Part shown: one piece after another, positions 35,072 through 43,907 of the stretch
Numbering within the stretch: the stretch's first letter is position 1
Layout of the letters: the number at the start of each line of letters is the position of its first letter
DNA from: Marinobacter azerbaijanicus
Lineage (GTDB): Bacteria; Pseudomonadota; Gammaproteobacteria; Pseudomonadales; Oleiphilaceae
Length of the DNA stretch: 64,000 nt
Direction of reading: 5' to 3'
Assembly: GCF_030250645.1 (NCBI RefSeq)
Contig: NZ_JASSVS010000015.1
Location: 1-64,000 of the forward strand
Program-made: the position numbers and the translations under genes
The notes under the pieces: generated by a model
Told to the model about the DNA's origin: nothing
The model's database searches: none
Seen by the model: the letters and a program-made list of their open reading frames with translations, nothing else

Positions 35072-36346
35072 ATGCTGATCCTCTTTGGAACACTTGCACT
35101 GCTTCTTGTCATCGGCCTGCCGGTGGCATTGGCACTTGCCGGTGCTTCACTGGCATTCCTGCTGATTGAAAGCCCTCTGCCAGCAGTAGTGGTTGTGCAT
35201 CGCATGATCAATGGCGTTGACAGTTTTCCGCTACTGGCAGTGCCTTTCTTCATCCTTGCGGGCAGCCTGATGAACCATAGCGGCATTACCGATCGCATTT
35301 TCGCTTTTGCCAAAGCGCTGGTCGGCTGGATGCGTGGCGGGCTTGGGCACGTGAATATTGGTGCATCAGTATTGTTTGCAGGCATGTCAGGCGCGGCAGT
35401 AGCCGATGCTGGAGGACTGGGAACAGTCGAGATCAAGGCCATGCGGGAAGGCGGCTATGACGGTGATTTTGCCGTTGGGGTAACGGCTGCCTCATCAACC
35501 ATCGGGCCACTGATTCCGCCTTCCCTACCCCTGGTTGTCTACGGAGTGATCTCTTCGACATCCATAGGTCAGCTTTTTGCCGCTGGCCTGGTACCGGGGC
35601 TGCTGATGGCGGTAGCACTGATGATTATGGTGGCCTGGTATGCGAAGGTTCGCGGCTATGGCCGTGATACGGGTTTCGCCTGGTTCGTCCTTTGGCAAAC
35701 GTTCCGGCGTGCGTTTCTGTCACTGCTGACACCGGTCATTATCGTGGGCGGGATCCTGGCAGGCCTGTTTACGCCGACCGAGGCTGCCATTGCGGCTTGC
35801 GCCTATGCCCTGCTTCTGGGTGGAATCGTCTACAGAGCGCTGGATCTACGCAAGTTAAAGGCAATCTCACTGGACACGATCGAAACGACAGCAATCGTTC
35901 TTATGATCGTTGCGGCCGCCTCGATCTTTTCGTGGATCCTCACCTCCAACCAGGTCACCCAGGTAGTGGCGGATGCCATTCTGGGCCACACCCAGAACAT
36001 TGTTCTGGTGCTCCTGCTCATCAATCTCGTGCTCCTCGTTGTCGGCCTCTTCATGGAGCCGGTGGCAGCCATCACCATCCTGACTCCCGTGCTGTTGCCG
36101 GTGGTGGTTGCGCTGGGAATGGATCCTGTGCACTTCGGCATCATGATGATCCTGAACCTGATGCTGGGCCTTCTGACCCCCCCTGTAGGCATGGTGCTCT
36201 ACGTGCTTGCGCGGGTCGCTGACATCAGGTTTGAGAGTGCGGTGCGTGCAACTGCACCATTTCTCATTCCACTGATCATCGTCCTCCTCCTTATTACCTA
36301 CGTTCCGGCCATATCAATGTGGTTGCCGGAACTGCTCTATCGCTAA
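35072..36346 (+). CDS. TRAP transporter large permease (DctM family)
   Basis: ATG 35072 gives 424 residues, the normal length. About 12 membrane segments with MSGAAVADAGGLGTVEIKAMREGGYD, GPLIPPSLPLVVYG and FTPTEAAIAACAYALLLG, all DctM family signatures. It is the sodium-driven transport subunit. The E1 alpha gene follows 23 bases after its stop, so transport and oxidation genes appear to be one operon. Confidence 0.93.
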   Translation: MLILFGTLALLLVIGLPVALALAGASLAFLLIESPLPAVVVVHRMINGVDSFPLLAVPFFILAGSLMNHSGITDRIFAFAKALVGWMRGGLGHVNIGASVLFAGMSGAAVADAGGLGTVEIKAMREGGYDGDFAVGVTAASSTIGPLIPPSLPLVVYGVISSTSIGQLFAAGLVPGLLMAVALMIMVAWYAKVRGYGRDTGFAWFVLWQTFRRAFLSLLTPVIIVGGILAGLFTPTEAAIAACAYALLLGGIVYRALDLRKLKAISLDTIETTAIVLMIVAAASIFSWILTSNQVTQVVADAILGHTQNIVLVLLLINLVLLVVGLFMEPVAAITILTPVLLPVVVALGMDPVHFGIMMILNLMLGLLTPPVGMVLYVLARVADIRFESAVRATAPFLIPLIIVLLLITYVPAISMWLPELLYR

Positions 36347-36369
36347 CCGTCGAAAATTGGACAATCGCA

Positions 36370-37404
36370 ATGACTTCAAAAACAAAGACCAAGACCAAGA
36401 CCAACACAAGTCCGAATAAGCACGACTATCTGCGGATGTATACCCAGATGGTGCGCATTCGCACCTTCGAGGACAATGCAAACCAGCTTTACCTTGCCGG
36501 CAAGATGCAGGGGCTGACCCATATGTACTCCGGGGAAGAAGCCGTCGCTGTCGGCATCTGCGAGGCGCTGAACGATAACGACCGCATTACCTCAACCCAC
36601 CGGGGCCACGGGCATTGTGTCGCCAAGGGTGCAAACTATAAAGAGATGTTCTGCGAATTGCTGGGAAAGCAGGAGGGCTACTGCCGCGGCAAGGGCGGCT
36701 CGATGCATATCGCCGATCAGAGCCACGGCAATCTGGGCGCCAACGCCATTGTCGGCGGCTCCATGGGGATTGCGACCGGCTCGGCGCTACGCGCCAAATT
36801 ACTGGGCCAGGATGACGTAACCGTATGCTTCTTCGGAGACGGCGCCACCGCACAAGGCCTGCTGTACGAAGTGATGAACATGGCTGCACTGTGGAACCTG
36901 CCGGTTATCTACGCCTGCGAGAACAACGGTTATTCGGAATACACCAAGACCGAGGAAATCGCGGCCGGCTCAATCACAGCGCGTGCGGAGGCTTTTGGCA
37001 TCGAGGCGTTCTCAATTGATGGACAGGACGTTCTTGGCGTCAACGAACTGAGCCGGAAACTGGTCGCGCGGTGCCGAAATGGTGAAGGGCCTTTCTTCGT
37101 TGAGCTGATGACCTACCGCTATCACGGCCACCATGTGGGCGACATCAACCGCGAGTATTACCGTTCGAAAAAGGAAGAGGCTGACTGGAAGGAAAACCGT
37201 GATCCCATCATTCGATTCCGTGGCTGGCTGGTCGAACAGGGCATCGCCACCGAAGAAGAGATCGAGGCGTTGAACGAACAGATCAAGCAGGACGCCAAAG
37301 AAGCCGTCGCCTATGCCGAAGCCGCCGCCTATCCGGACGTCGCAGAGGTAGACATGCATGTCTACGCGGAAACCGATCCTGCCACGCTGCAAGCCGGAAA
37401 CTGA
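36370..37404 (+). CDS. 2-oxoacid / acetoin dehydrogenase E1 component, alpha subunit
   Basis: ATG 36370 gives 344 residues. The N-terminus holds an odd run of Lys-Thr repeats (TKTKTKTNT). The thiamine diphosphate motif starts GDGATAQG and ends CENNGYSEYT; the phosphorylation-loop region is RYHGHHVGD. Sequence style is that of pyruvate or acetoin dehydrogenase E1 alpha. With the beta subunit it decarboxylates or cleaves the substrate and passes the acyl group to lipoyl-E2. No good ribosome binding site is visible. Confidence 0.88.
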   Translation: MTSKTKTKTKTNTSPNKHDYLRMYTQMVRIRTFEDNANQLYLAGKMQGLTHMYSGEEAVAVGICEALNDNDRITSTHRGHGHCVAKGANYKEMFCELLGKQEGYCRGKGGSMHIADQSHGNLGANAIVGGSMGIATGSALRAKLLGQDDVTVCFFGDGATAQGLLYEVMNMAALWNLPVIYACENNGYSEYTKTEEIAAGSITARAEAFGIEAFSIDGQDVLGVNELSRKLVARCRNGEGPFFVELMTYRYHGHHVGDINREYYRSKKEEADWKENRDPIIRFRGWLVEQGIATEEEIEALNEQIKQDAKEAVAYAEAAAYPDVAEVDMHVYAETDPATLQAGN

Positions 37405-37417
37405 GGGAGATCACGAT

Positions 37418-38413
37418 ATGAGAGAAATTACACTGTCCCAAGCTGTAAACGAGGCGCTGGCCGAAGAGATGCGGCGCGACCCGACAACCTTCATTCTCGG
37501 CGAGGACGTGGCCGAAGCAGGCACGCCGTTCAAGGTACTGTCAGGCCTGGTCGAAGAGTTCGGTACCGAACGGGTGATTGACACACCCATCTCCGAGCCC
37601 GGATTCGTCGGACTGGCCGTGGGTGCTGCCCTGACCGGCGCACGACCCATCGTCGACCTGATGTTCGGCGATTTTATCTATCTGGTAATGGATCAGCTCT
37701 GCAACCAGGCGGCCAAGCAGCAGTATATGTCAGGTGGCAAGCTGAGCGTGCCCATGGTACTGCGCACCAATCTCGGCGCTACTCGGCGCTCGGGCGCGCA
37801 GCACAGCCAATCCCTGCAGGTGCTGGTTGCGCATATTCCTGGGCTTAAAGTGGCATTGCCGTCTTCGGCCTATGAAGCCAAAGGACTGATGAAAACCGCC
37901 ATTCGGGATAACAACCCGGTAGTCATCATCGAAGACAAGCTGATGTACCAGGACAAAGCTCCAGTACCCGAGGAGGAATACCTGATTCCTTTCGGTGAGG
38001 CCAATATCAAGCGCGAAGGTAGCGACATCACACTGATCGGCACATCCTCCATGGTGCAGGTAGCCGAGGAAGCCGCGCGTATTCTGGAAGCCGAGGGCAT
38101 CAGCGCCGAGGTGATAGACCCGCGCACCATTGTGCCGCTGGACGAAGACACTTTGCTGAAGAGCGTCCGCAAAACCAGCCGCGCCATCGTGATTGATGAG
38201 GGCCACCAGAACTATGGCATAACCGGTGAGATCGCCAGTCGCCTCAACGAAAAGGCCTTCTACTATCTCGATGCACCCGTGCTGCGGATGGGCGCCATGG
38301 ATGTGCCAGTGCCCTTCAGCCCTGTGCTCGAAGATCTCACAGTACCAACACCTGAACGCGTCGCCGAGAATGCTCGCCGGCTCTGCGCGGGGGAGATGAT
38401 CCATGCCGCTTGA
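37418..38413 (+). CDS. 2-oxoacid / acetoin dehydrogenase E1 component, beta subunit
   Basis: 331 residues from ATG 37418 (GAGGGAGA upstream). Family blocks: ILGEDVAEAGTPFKV, RVIDTPISEPGFVGLAVGAA, RTNLGATRRSGAQHSQSL and EVIDPRTIVPLDEDTLL. Forms the alpha2-beta2 E1 with the gene before it (13-base gap) and overlaps the start of the lipoyl protein gene by 11 bases. Confidence 0.92.
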   Translation: MREITLSQAVNEALAEEMRRDPTTFILGEDVAEAGTPFKVLSGLVEEFGTERVIDTPISEPGFVGLAVGAALTGARPIVDLMFGDFIYLVMDQLCNQAAKQQYMSGGKLSVPMVLRTNLGATRRSGAQHSQSLQVLVAHIPGLKVALPSSAYEAKGLMKTAIRDNNPVVIIEDKLMYQDKAPVPEEEYLIPFGEANIKREGSDITLIGTSSMVQVAEEAARILEAEGISAEVIDPRTIVPLDEDTLLKSVRKTSRAIVIDEGHQNYGITGEIASRLNEKAFYYLDAPVLRMGAMDVPVPFSPVLEDLTVPTPERVAENARRLCAGEMIHAA

Positions 38414-39701
38414 CGTCATCATGCCAGCACTCGGGATGGCGCAAGATACCGGTGTCATTCTTACGTGGCACAAATCCCCCGGGGACCCGGTTTCAGAAGG
38501 GGACGCCCTGTTTGAAGTGGAAACGGATAAAGCAGCGATGGAAGTCGAAGCACAGGGCTCCGGCTTCCTGACGGATGTTACGGCTGCCGCTGGCGAGAAA
38601 GTACCGGTGGGGCAAGTAGTCGCGCGCATCTCGGAAACACCCGAAGATACCGGAAACACACCAGAGGCCGCTCAGGAAAAGCCAACGGAATCTGATGATC
38701 AGGCCAGCTCGGCAATTCCTGACGGAGAACAAGTCATTATGCCCGCGCTGGGAATGGCGCAGGATACCGGGCTGATCGTTGCGTGGCGCAAGTCTCCCGG
38801 CGATGCCGTAACCGCCAGCGAGATTCTGTTCGAAGTAGAAACAGACAAGTCAATCGTGGAAGTCGAGGCGGGGCACGACGGGTTCGTTGCGGCCCTGCTG
38901 GCAGAGCCTGGCGAAGCGGCACCGGTCGGTGACGTAATCGCCATTGTTTCCAGCAAAAAGCCAGAGGCGCCCTTCAGTCGCAGCCTCAAGGCCCGGACGG
39001 CACCGGCACCTGAAGAACCCGCTCCCGCCAGAAAACCGGATCCAACGCCTCCTGCACCAAGGCCGACGCAGACCGCTCCAGCAGCGAGCGGGCGCATCCT
39101 TGCTTCGCCCAAAGCACGGCGACTGGCCCTTGAGCGGGGTCTGGACCTTTCGCGATTGGTCGAGCAGGGGCACCCTCAACCCTATCATGTCAAGGATCTG
39201 GAAGTTCTGGAGAGCCTGCCCAAAGCAGCGGCGCCGCAACTGTCTGCTGCCGTTCCTGGTCGTTACCTGTCTGCTGAAGTAACTGCGGCTGGCCTCGATG
39301 ATTTTGCTGCATGGGCTGCCGACGAAGCCGGTCTGACCGACGTGGGCTCCATGTTGGCGGCGTTCGCCGGATCGAGTCTGGGCCGGATCGATGCAATCGT
39401 GGCGCTGGAGGCGTTTGGCAGAACGCGTATGTTTGCGGTACATGGAAGACGACTGGGCGACCTCACCGAAGCTGACCCTGGGGCGGAGCCCGATCTGCGG
39501 CTGCGCGATCTGCGATTTGGCCACCTGAGCAATGTCCAGGCGGGGCCCGAAGATACTCCGGTGCTCAGTGTCCTGACCTCGGGAGCCGGGCTGAAGCTGA
39601 CGCTGGAGTGCGCTGCAGAACAACTGGATGCCTCCGCGGCCATTACCCTTCTTTCCGATTTCGCAGGTCGAATGGAGCAGCCGCTCCGTCACCTGCTCTG
39701 A
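38403..39701 (+). CDS. Lipoyl-carrier E2-like protein: two lipoyl domains, E1/E3-binding domain, decayed catalytic domain
   Basis: 432 residues. Lipoyl domain 1 covers about 1-76 with Lys43 in VETDKAAME; lipoyl domain 2 covers about 109-184 with Lys149 in VETDKSIVE. An Ala/Pro-rich linker follows, then a peripheral subunit-binding domain at about 232-268 (ASPKARRLALERGLDLS). Residues 285-432 resemble a worn-down E2 acyltransferase domain: no DHRV.G active-site motif is present. It should carry the swinging lipoyl arms while the next gene supplies catalysis. It overlaps the E1 beta gene by 11 bases. Confidence 0.85.
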   Translation: MPLDVIMPALGMAQDTGVILTWHKSPGDPVSEGDALFEVETDKAAMEVEAQGSGFLTDVTAAAGEKVPVGQVVARISETPEDTGNTPEAAQEKPTESDDQASSAIPDGEQVIMPALGMAQDTGLIVAWRKSPGDAVTASEILFEVETDKSIVEVEAGHDGFVAALLAEPGEAAPVGDVIAIVSSKKPEAPFSRSLKARTAPAPEEPAPARKPDPTPPAPRPTQTAPAASGRILASPKARRLALERGLDLSRLVEQGHPQPYHVKDLEVLESLPKAAAPQLSAAVPGRYLSAEVTAAGLDDFAAWAADEAGLTDVGSMLAAFAGSSLGRIDAIVALEAFGRTRMFAVHGRRLGDLTEADPGAEPDLRLRDLRFGHLSNVQAGPEDTPVLSVLTSGAGLKLTLECAAEQLDASAAITLLSDFAGRMEQPLRHLL

Positions 39702-39721
39702 ACTATGGAGCGGACGCAATC

Positions 39722-40606
39722 ATGACAGATATTATCGCACCACCCTCGGTTCGGGCATTGGCCCGGGAAAAGGGCATCAATCTCGAAGAGCTTGCTCGCG
39801 ATCTGGGTCGCACGAACATCGTCCGTGACGATCTAGATAACGCAAGACCAACTGCCGCCAACGGCCCGGCCACCGACACGTCACTCTGGGACGTGGATCA
39901 TTCCCGGCATGGCAAAGTAAGTGAAGAACCCATGAGCCGTTTTGCTCAGGTGGCCGCCGCTAACCTTGCCGCTGCACAGACGCACATTCCCGCAGTAACG
40001 CATCACGAGCGCGCCGATATCAGTGCAGTTGAGGCCTGGCGCCGCGAACTGAAACCAGAAGCGCAGGCGCGAGGGGTGAAGTTGACAGCGCTGGCGTTCC
40101 ACGTTGTAGCGCTATCGCGCTGCCTGCAGGAATTCCCGCGTTTCAATGCCTCACTTTCTGCTGACGGCAAGACACTGGTGTTCAAAGAGTATGTGCATAT
40201 CGGTATCGCCGTTGATACCGCTCATGGGCTGATGGTGCCGGTAATCCGCAACGCGGACACCAAAGGGCTGTGGCAGATCGGGACAGAAATCGCTGATCTG
40301 GCCTCCCGAGCGCAGAACCGAAAGATCAGTGCTGACGAAATGGGGGGAGCATCCATGACGATCACGAATCTGGGCGGAATCGGTGGCATTGGGTTCACCC
40401 CCATCGTCAATCCGCCCGAGGTGGCGATTCTGGGCCTCACACGTCCCGAAAACGTACCAGTTTGGAGCGGGGATGCTTTCCTGCCTGTGCCGATGGTTTC
40501 GATAGACCTGAGTTATGACCACCGGGTGATCAATGGCGCCGATGCCGCACGTTTTTCTGCACGCTATTCAGCCCTGCTGTCCGATCCACGACGGATGATA
40601 GTATGA
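39722..40606 (+). CDS. 2-oxoacid dehydrogenase acyltransferase (E2) catalytic protein without a lipoyl domain
   Basis: ATG 39722 gives 294 residues. A peripheral subunit-binding domain lies at about 6-39 (PSVRALAREKGINLEELA) and the catalytic domain at about 65-294, with SYDHRVINGADAARF (His267, Asn271) near the end. Asn in place of Asp is the same as recalled for Azotobacter-type pyruvate dehydrogenase E2, so activity is expected. There is no lipoyl domain, so the acyl group must come from the lipoyl protein encoded 20 bases upstream. No E3 gene is in the cluster. Confidence 0.88.
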   Translation: MTDIIAPPSVRALAREKGINLEELARDLGRTNIVRDDLDNARPTAANGPATDTSLWDVDHSRHGKVSEEPMSRFAQVAAANLAAAQTHIPAVTHHERADISAVEAWRRELKPEAQARGVKLTALAFHVVALSRCLQEFPRFNASLSADGKTLVFKEYVHIGIAVDTAHGLMVPVIRNADTKGLWQIGTEIADLASRAQNRKISADEMGGASMTITNLGGIGGIGFTPIVNPPEVAILGLTRPENVPVWSGDAFLPVPMVSIDLSYDHRVINGADAARFSARYSALLSDPRRMIV

Positions 40607-40645
40607 GGCAGATCCAGCGATAGTCAGAGAAAGGAGCTGCCACCT

Positions 40646-41413
40646 ATGGCACAGCAAATCCCGGTCATAATCATCACCGGCGGCGCCCAGGGCATCGGCA
40701 AGGGCACTGCCGCACATTTCCTGGATAAGGGCTGGCGTGTGGTGATCTTCGACCAGGACGCAGAAGCAATCCAGGCATGCAGACAGGATTTCAGCAATCC
40801 GGGCAACCTGCACCTGATTGAAATGGACGTTTCCTGCGAGTCCGACGTGATCTCCGCCGTTGCCGGTGCCCTTCAATGGGGTGGCCGGCTGGACTCGGTG
40901 GTCAATAATGCGGGGCTCGCGGACCCAGACACGGGCCCCATTGAGATGCTTGAACTTGCCCAGTGGCAACGGCGAATCGACATCAACCTGACGGGCGCTT
41001 TCCTGATGGCAAAACACACGGTTTCGCACCTGCGCCAAAGCCAGGGCAGCATCGTCAACATGGCCTCCACCCGTGCCCTGCAGTCCGAGCCCGACAGCGA
41101 GGCCTACGCCGCCAGCAAGGGCGGCCTGCTCGCCCTGACCCACGCTCTGGCCATAAGCCTGGGCCCGGATGTCCGGGTCAACAGCATCAGCCCGGGCTGG
41201 ATTGATGTCCGTGCCTGGCAGGCTCATGCGCCCGCCAACCCGGAGCCGCTGTCAGCCTCCGATCACGAGCAACACCCCAGTGGCCGCGTTGGCACACCCG
41301 GCGACGTAGCCGCCATGGTAGCCTACCTGGTCTCGCCTGAGGCCCGCTTTGTGACCGGCCAGAACTTCGTTATCGACGGCGGCATGACCCGCAGGATGAT
41401 TTACGAGGATTAG
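40646..41413 (+). CDS. Short-chain dehydrogenase/reductase
   Basis: 255 residues, classical SDR: IITGGAQGIGKGTA for the cofactor, VVNNAGLADPD, Ser in NMASTRAL and the Tyr/Lys pair in AYAASKGGLLAL, then VNSISPGWIDV and the C-terminal VTGQNFVIDGGM. It starts 39 bases after the E2 gene, with AAGGAG upstream, and may be the last gene of the TRAP/dehydrogenase operon. Its stop overlaps the convergent yqeY gene by four bases. Substrate unknown. Confidence 0.87.
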   Translation: MAQQIPVIIITGGAQGIGKGTAAHFLDKGWRVVIFDQDAEAIQACRQDFSNPGNLHLIEMDVSCESDVISAVAGALQWGGRLDSVVNNAGLADPDTGPIEMLELAQWQRRIDINLTGAFLMAKHTVSHLRQSQGSIVNMASTRALQSEPDSEAYAASKGGLLALTHALAISLGPDVRVNSISPGWIDVRAWQAHAPANPEPLSASDHEQHPSGRVGTPGDVAAMVAYLVSPEARFVTGQNFVIDGGMTRRMIYED

Positions 41414-41865
41414 CTCGCCAGCGCGTCCCGCACTTTCTTGCTCACATGGCCCATGTCGACCCGGCCAAGTACCTGCGGACGCAGCTCGTTCATGACGCGT
41501 CCCATGTCCTGCATTCCCTGGGCATCGGTTGAGCTTATGGTCATACGGATCAGGCCGTCCAGGTCATCCTCGGTAAGCGCATCGGGCATGAATTCCTCGA
41601 GAATAACCATTTCCGCCCGTTCCTTGTCACCAAGCTCCTCTCGACCCGCATCATCGTATTGACTGGCTGCATCCCGGCGCTGCTTGAGCATTTTGTCCAG
41701 CACCTGCAGAACGTCCTCATCACTCAGGTCGCGGCGTTCATCAATCTCAATCTGCCTGACCGCCGCCTGAGCCATGCGCAGGGTGGTAAGCCGGGTTTTG
41801 TCCTTATTGCGCATCGCGTTTTTTACCGCGTCGTTCAATTGTTCCTTGAGTGATGCTTCTGCCAT
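41410..41865 (-). CDS. yqeY: GatB/YqeY-domain protein
   Basis: 151 residues, a full-length YqeY protein: LKEQLNDAVKNAMRNKDKTRLTTLRM at the start, Q.R.A..QY.DAGR.EL.DKE in the middle, and GMQDMGRVMNEL with a C-terminal VRDALAS. The fold matches the tRNA-binding tail of the GatB amidotransferase subunit; in many gammaproteobacteria it lies near rpsU-dnaG, but not here. AGAGG precedes the ATG. Role uncertain. Confidence 0.9.
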   Translation of the reverse strand: MAEASLKEQLNDAVKNAMRNKDKTRLTTLRMAQAAVRQIEIDERRDLSDEDVLQVLDKMLKQRRDAASQYDDAGREELGDKERAEMVILEEFMPDALTEDDLDGLIRMTISSTDAQGMQDMGRVMNELRPQVLGRVDMGHVSKKVRDALAS

Positions 41866-41927
41866 TGTCGACCTCTGTTAAAATCAGTAATGAGTGTTCC
41901 TTCTATACCAACATTAGGCGTTCATGC

Positions 41928-42800
41928 ATGAAACTCAACCCCTTTAATACCCGTATCGGTCTTGCACTGGGGGGCGGCGCCGCCAAGGGCATTGCTCATA
42001 TTGGCGTTTTGAAAGCCTTCGAGGAAGAGAACATCCGCATTTATTGTATTTCCGGTACCAGCGTAGGAGCGCTGGTGGCCAGTTATCACGCCTTTGGCCG
42101 CCCGGCAGAGTCGATACTTTCGATATGTTCCACGCTTAACCTGTCCAAGATTATCAACTTTACCCTGGAGCGCGGTGGCCTGTTCAGCACCAATGCCATT
42201 CGCGAGATGATCCATCGGGATCTCGGGGATTGCCGGATTGAAGATGCCAATATTCCCCTGGCCATCTGCGCAACGGATATAGAAACCGGCGAGCAGTTGA
42301 TCTTCAGAGAAGGCAACCTGGCAGATGCCGTCTGTGCGTCCATGGCTGTGCCCGGCCTGTTTGTCCCCGTGGAGGTAGACGGCCGGATTCTGGTAGACGG
42401 CGGGCTGGTTGAAAATGTCCCGATATCACCACTGGCGGGAATGGGCGCCGGCATTACCGTGGCCGTTGATCTGAGCCATGTCGGCCGGTACCCGAAACCG
42501 GTCGATATGCTCGACGTGATCAGCAACGCCATCAATATCGGCATCGACTTCAATACCCGCAAGCAACTGAAAAAAGCAGACATAGCGGTGCCGCTGGATC
42601 TGAGCGGCTACAGCCTTACCAACAATGCCGACCGTGTGGACGAACTTTTCCAGGAAGGCTACCGCCCAATGCAGAAAAAGATTCGCCAGGTACTATGGTA
42701 CAAACGGATGAATGTTGTGATCAGCCTTATAAAAGCGGCCGGGACGTTGCTACCCTTCAAGGTTCCCGAGATTCTCAAAGGCCTTAAGCGCCTCACATGA
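41928..42800 (+). CDS. Patatin-like phospholipase
   Basis: ATG 41928 gives 290 residues. Patatin landmarks: oxyanion loop ALGGGAAKGIAHIG, nucleophile elbow GTSVG (Ser45) and the catalytic aspartate in VDGGLVENVP. Matches the RssA/YlbK type without a signal peptide, so cytosolic or peripheral. It probably hydrolyses membrane lipid acyl chains. The start lacks a strong ribosome binding site. Its last eight bases overlap a small convergent membrane-protein gene. Confidence 0.87.
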   Translation: MKLNPFNTRIGLALGGGAAKGIAHIGVLKAFEEENIRIYCISGTSVGALVASYHAFGRPAESILSICSTLNLSKIINFTLERGGLFSTNAIREMIHRDLGDCRIEDANIPLAICATDIETGEQLIFREGNLADAVCASMAVPGLFVPVEVDGRILVDGGLVENVPISPLAGMGAGITVAVDLSHVGRYPKPVDMLDVISNAINIGIDFNTRKQLKKADIAVPLDLSGYSLTNNADRVDELFQEGYRPMQKKIRQVLWYKRMNVVISLIKAAGTLLPFKVPEILKGLKRLT

Positions 42801-42972
42801 AGTAGTGTCTGATCAGTTGCAACACGATAGCCAGCGCCATCAACGGTATGATCCACCGCGTGATTCTGCTGTAGTCACGCGTTTCATTTTTGGGCGCGTA
42901 TTTTTCGACCAGCGGAATGATGATAATCAGCGCCAGAAAAAGAACAGCGAGAATCGCCAGCAGGGTCCCCAT
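42793..42972 (-). CDS. Small two-span membrane protein (59 residues)
   Basis: A 59-residue frame with a very strong AAGGAGG six bases before its ATG. It encodes two hydrophobic helices (about 3-21 and 40-54) separated by a charged loop containing YAPKNETRDYSR, and ends HYFM. No family is recognised. Its 3' end overlaps the patatin gene tail to tail by eight bases. Confidence 0.75.
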   Translation of the reverse strand: MGTLLAILAVLFLALIIIIPLVEKYAPKNETRDYSRITRWIIPLMALAIVLQLIRHYFM

Positions 42973-43044
42973 GGCCAGCCTCCTTGTTGCGAGTGTGATT
43001 TTGCATGAGTGCGCCTACACCATGGTACGCGATTGCCAGGGCAA

Positions 43045-43650
43045 TCAGGCTACATAGGGTTCACCCTGCTCAAAGCGCGTCCGTACCCAGGAAATCTGGG
43101 GATGGGCCGTTGCCAGCTGATAGTGTGGCGAATCCTTGAATGAGCGCCAATCGCCACCCCATACCAGTGGTCCAACGGCGTATTCAGCAACGGCGTCGTA
43201 ATCACTCTGACTCGTGGAATAACTACCGTCTTCTCTGAAAATGCCAATGTCCCAGGCGATACCAAAATTATGATTGCTCTGCCCACCCCGCGCTCGCGTC
43301 ACCACCGGGCCGGGATTGCCATAGCGCCCCTGTCGGAAGAGCTCATTCTGCTCATGGTAGGTGCGGGTTCCGGAAATGATTTTTACGTTCACACCGCGGC
43401 TTAATGCACGGGTCATGAACTCACGGGCCTCCCGCTGAGCCCGGATCGACAGGGAGGAAATCTTCTGCTCTGTGCGCCGGTCAAACGTGCCAAGTTCGTC
43501 CTTCAGTTTTTCGTATTCGGCATCGAAAGCGGTAGCGGCAGCCTCGGAGAGCGGCCCCCAAAGCCCGTCCAGCGCGCCACGATAAAAACCTTCTGATTTC
43601 AGCAGACGCTGAAAGAACAGCACATCCTCGCCAAACAATCTGTCGCTCAT
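43045..43650 (-). CDS. M15-family peptidoglycan peptidase (VanY / L-Ala-D-Glu endopeptidase type)
   Basis: 201 residues. The zinc site of M15 enzymes is visible: SNHNFGIAWDIG (His127, Asp134) and a later His176 in DSPHYQL. The N-terminal 45 residues (FFQRLLKSEGFYRGALDGLWGP) look like a peptidoglycan-binding domain. No signal peptide is seen, as in phage endolysins, so it may be a domesticated lysin, or exported by another route. TGGAGG precedes the ATG. No other phage genes are nearby. Confidence 0.85.
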   Translation of the reverse strand: MSDRLFGEDVLFFQRLLKSEGFYRGALDGLWGPLSEAAATAFDAEYEKLKDELGTFDRRTEQKISSLSIRAQREAREFMTRALSRGVNVKIISGTRTYHEQNELFRQGRYGNPGPVVTRARGGQSNHNFGIAWDIGIFREDGSYSTSQSDYDAVAEYAVGPLVWGGDWRSFKDSPHYQLATAHPQISWVRTRFEQGEPYVA

Positions 43651-43907
43651 CCTGAACCTCCAGGTTGATATGGGTGATGGCAGGAATGCCCGACCTCAGA
43701 CTCCACTTCACTGGGCTCCGAAACTTCAGAATAGATCAGTTTTATAGGGTCGTCTCCGGAACGCGACATACTTCAGCGAAATTGCTTTTTTCACTAACTC
43801 CCACTAGATTTTTTACAGAGCTGAAAATTACAAACGCTTCCTCCCCATGAGCTTTGCGCTGTGCCGTTGTATTGCTTCGTACCATTGCAACACAAGGATT
43901 GCATGGC

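Noticed and set aside
37730..39719. Long open frames antisense to the E1 beta and E2 genes
   Set aside because: They mirror the high-GC third codon positions of well-supported genes and show no family features.
40501..40560. Catalytic-site Asn in DHRVING as a sign of a dead E2
   Set aside because: As far as I recall, Azotobacter/pseudomonad-type pyruvate dehydrogenase E2 naturally has Asn at this place, so the enzyme is probably active.
43045..43650. Prophage, suggested by the endolysin-like M15 peptidase
   Set aside because: No holin, capsid, tail, integrase or attachment repeats are found around it.
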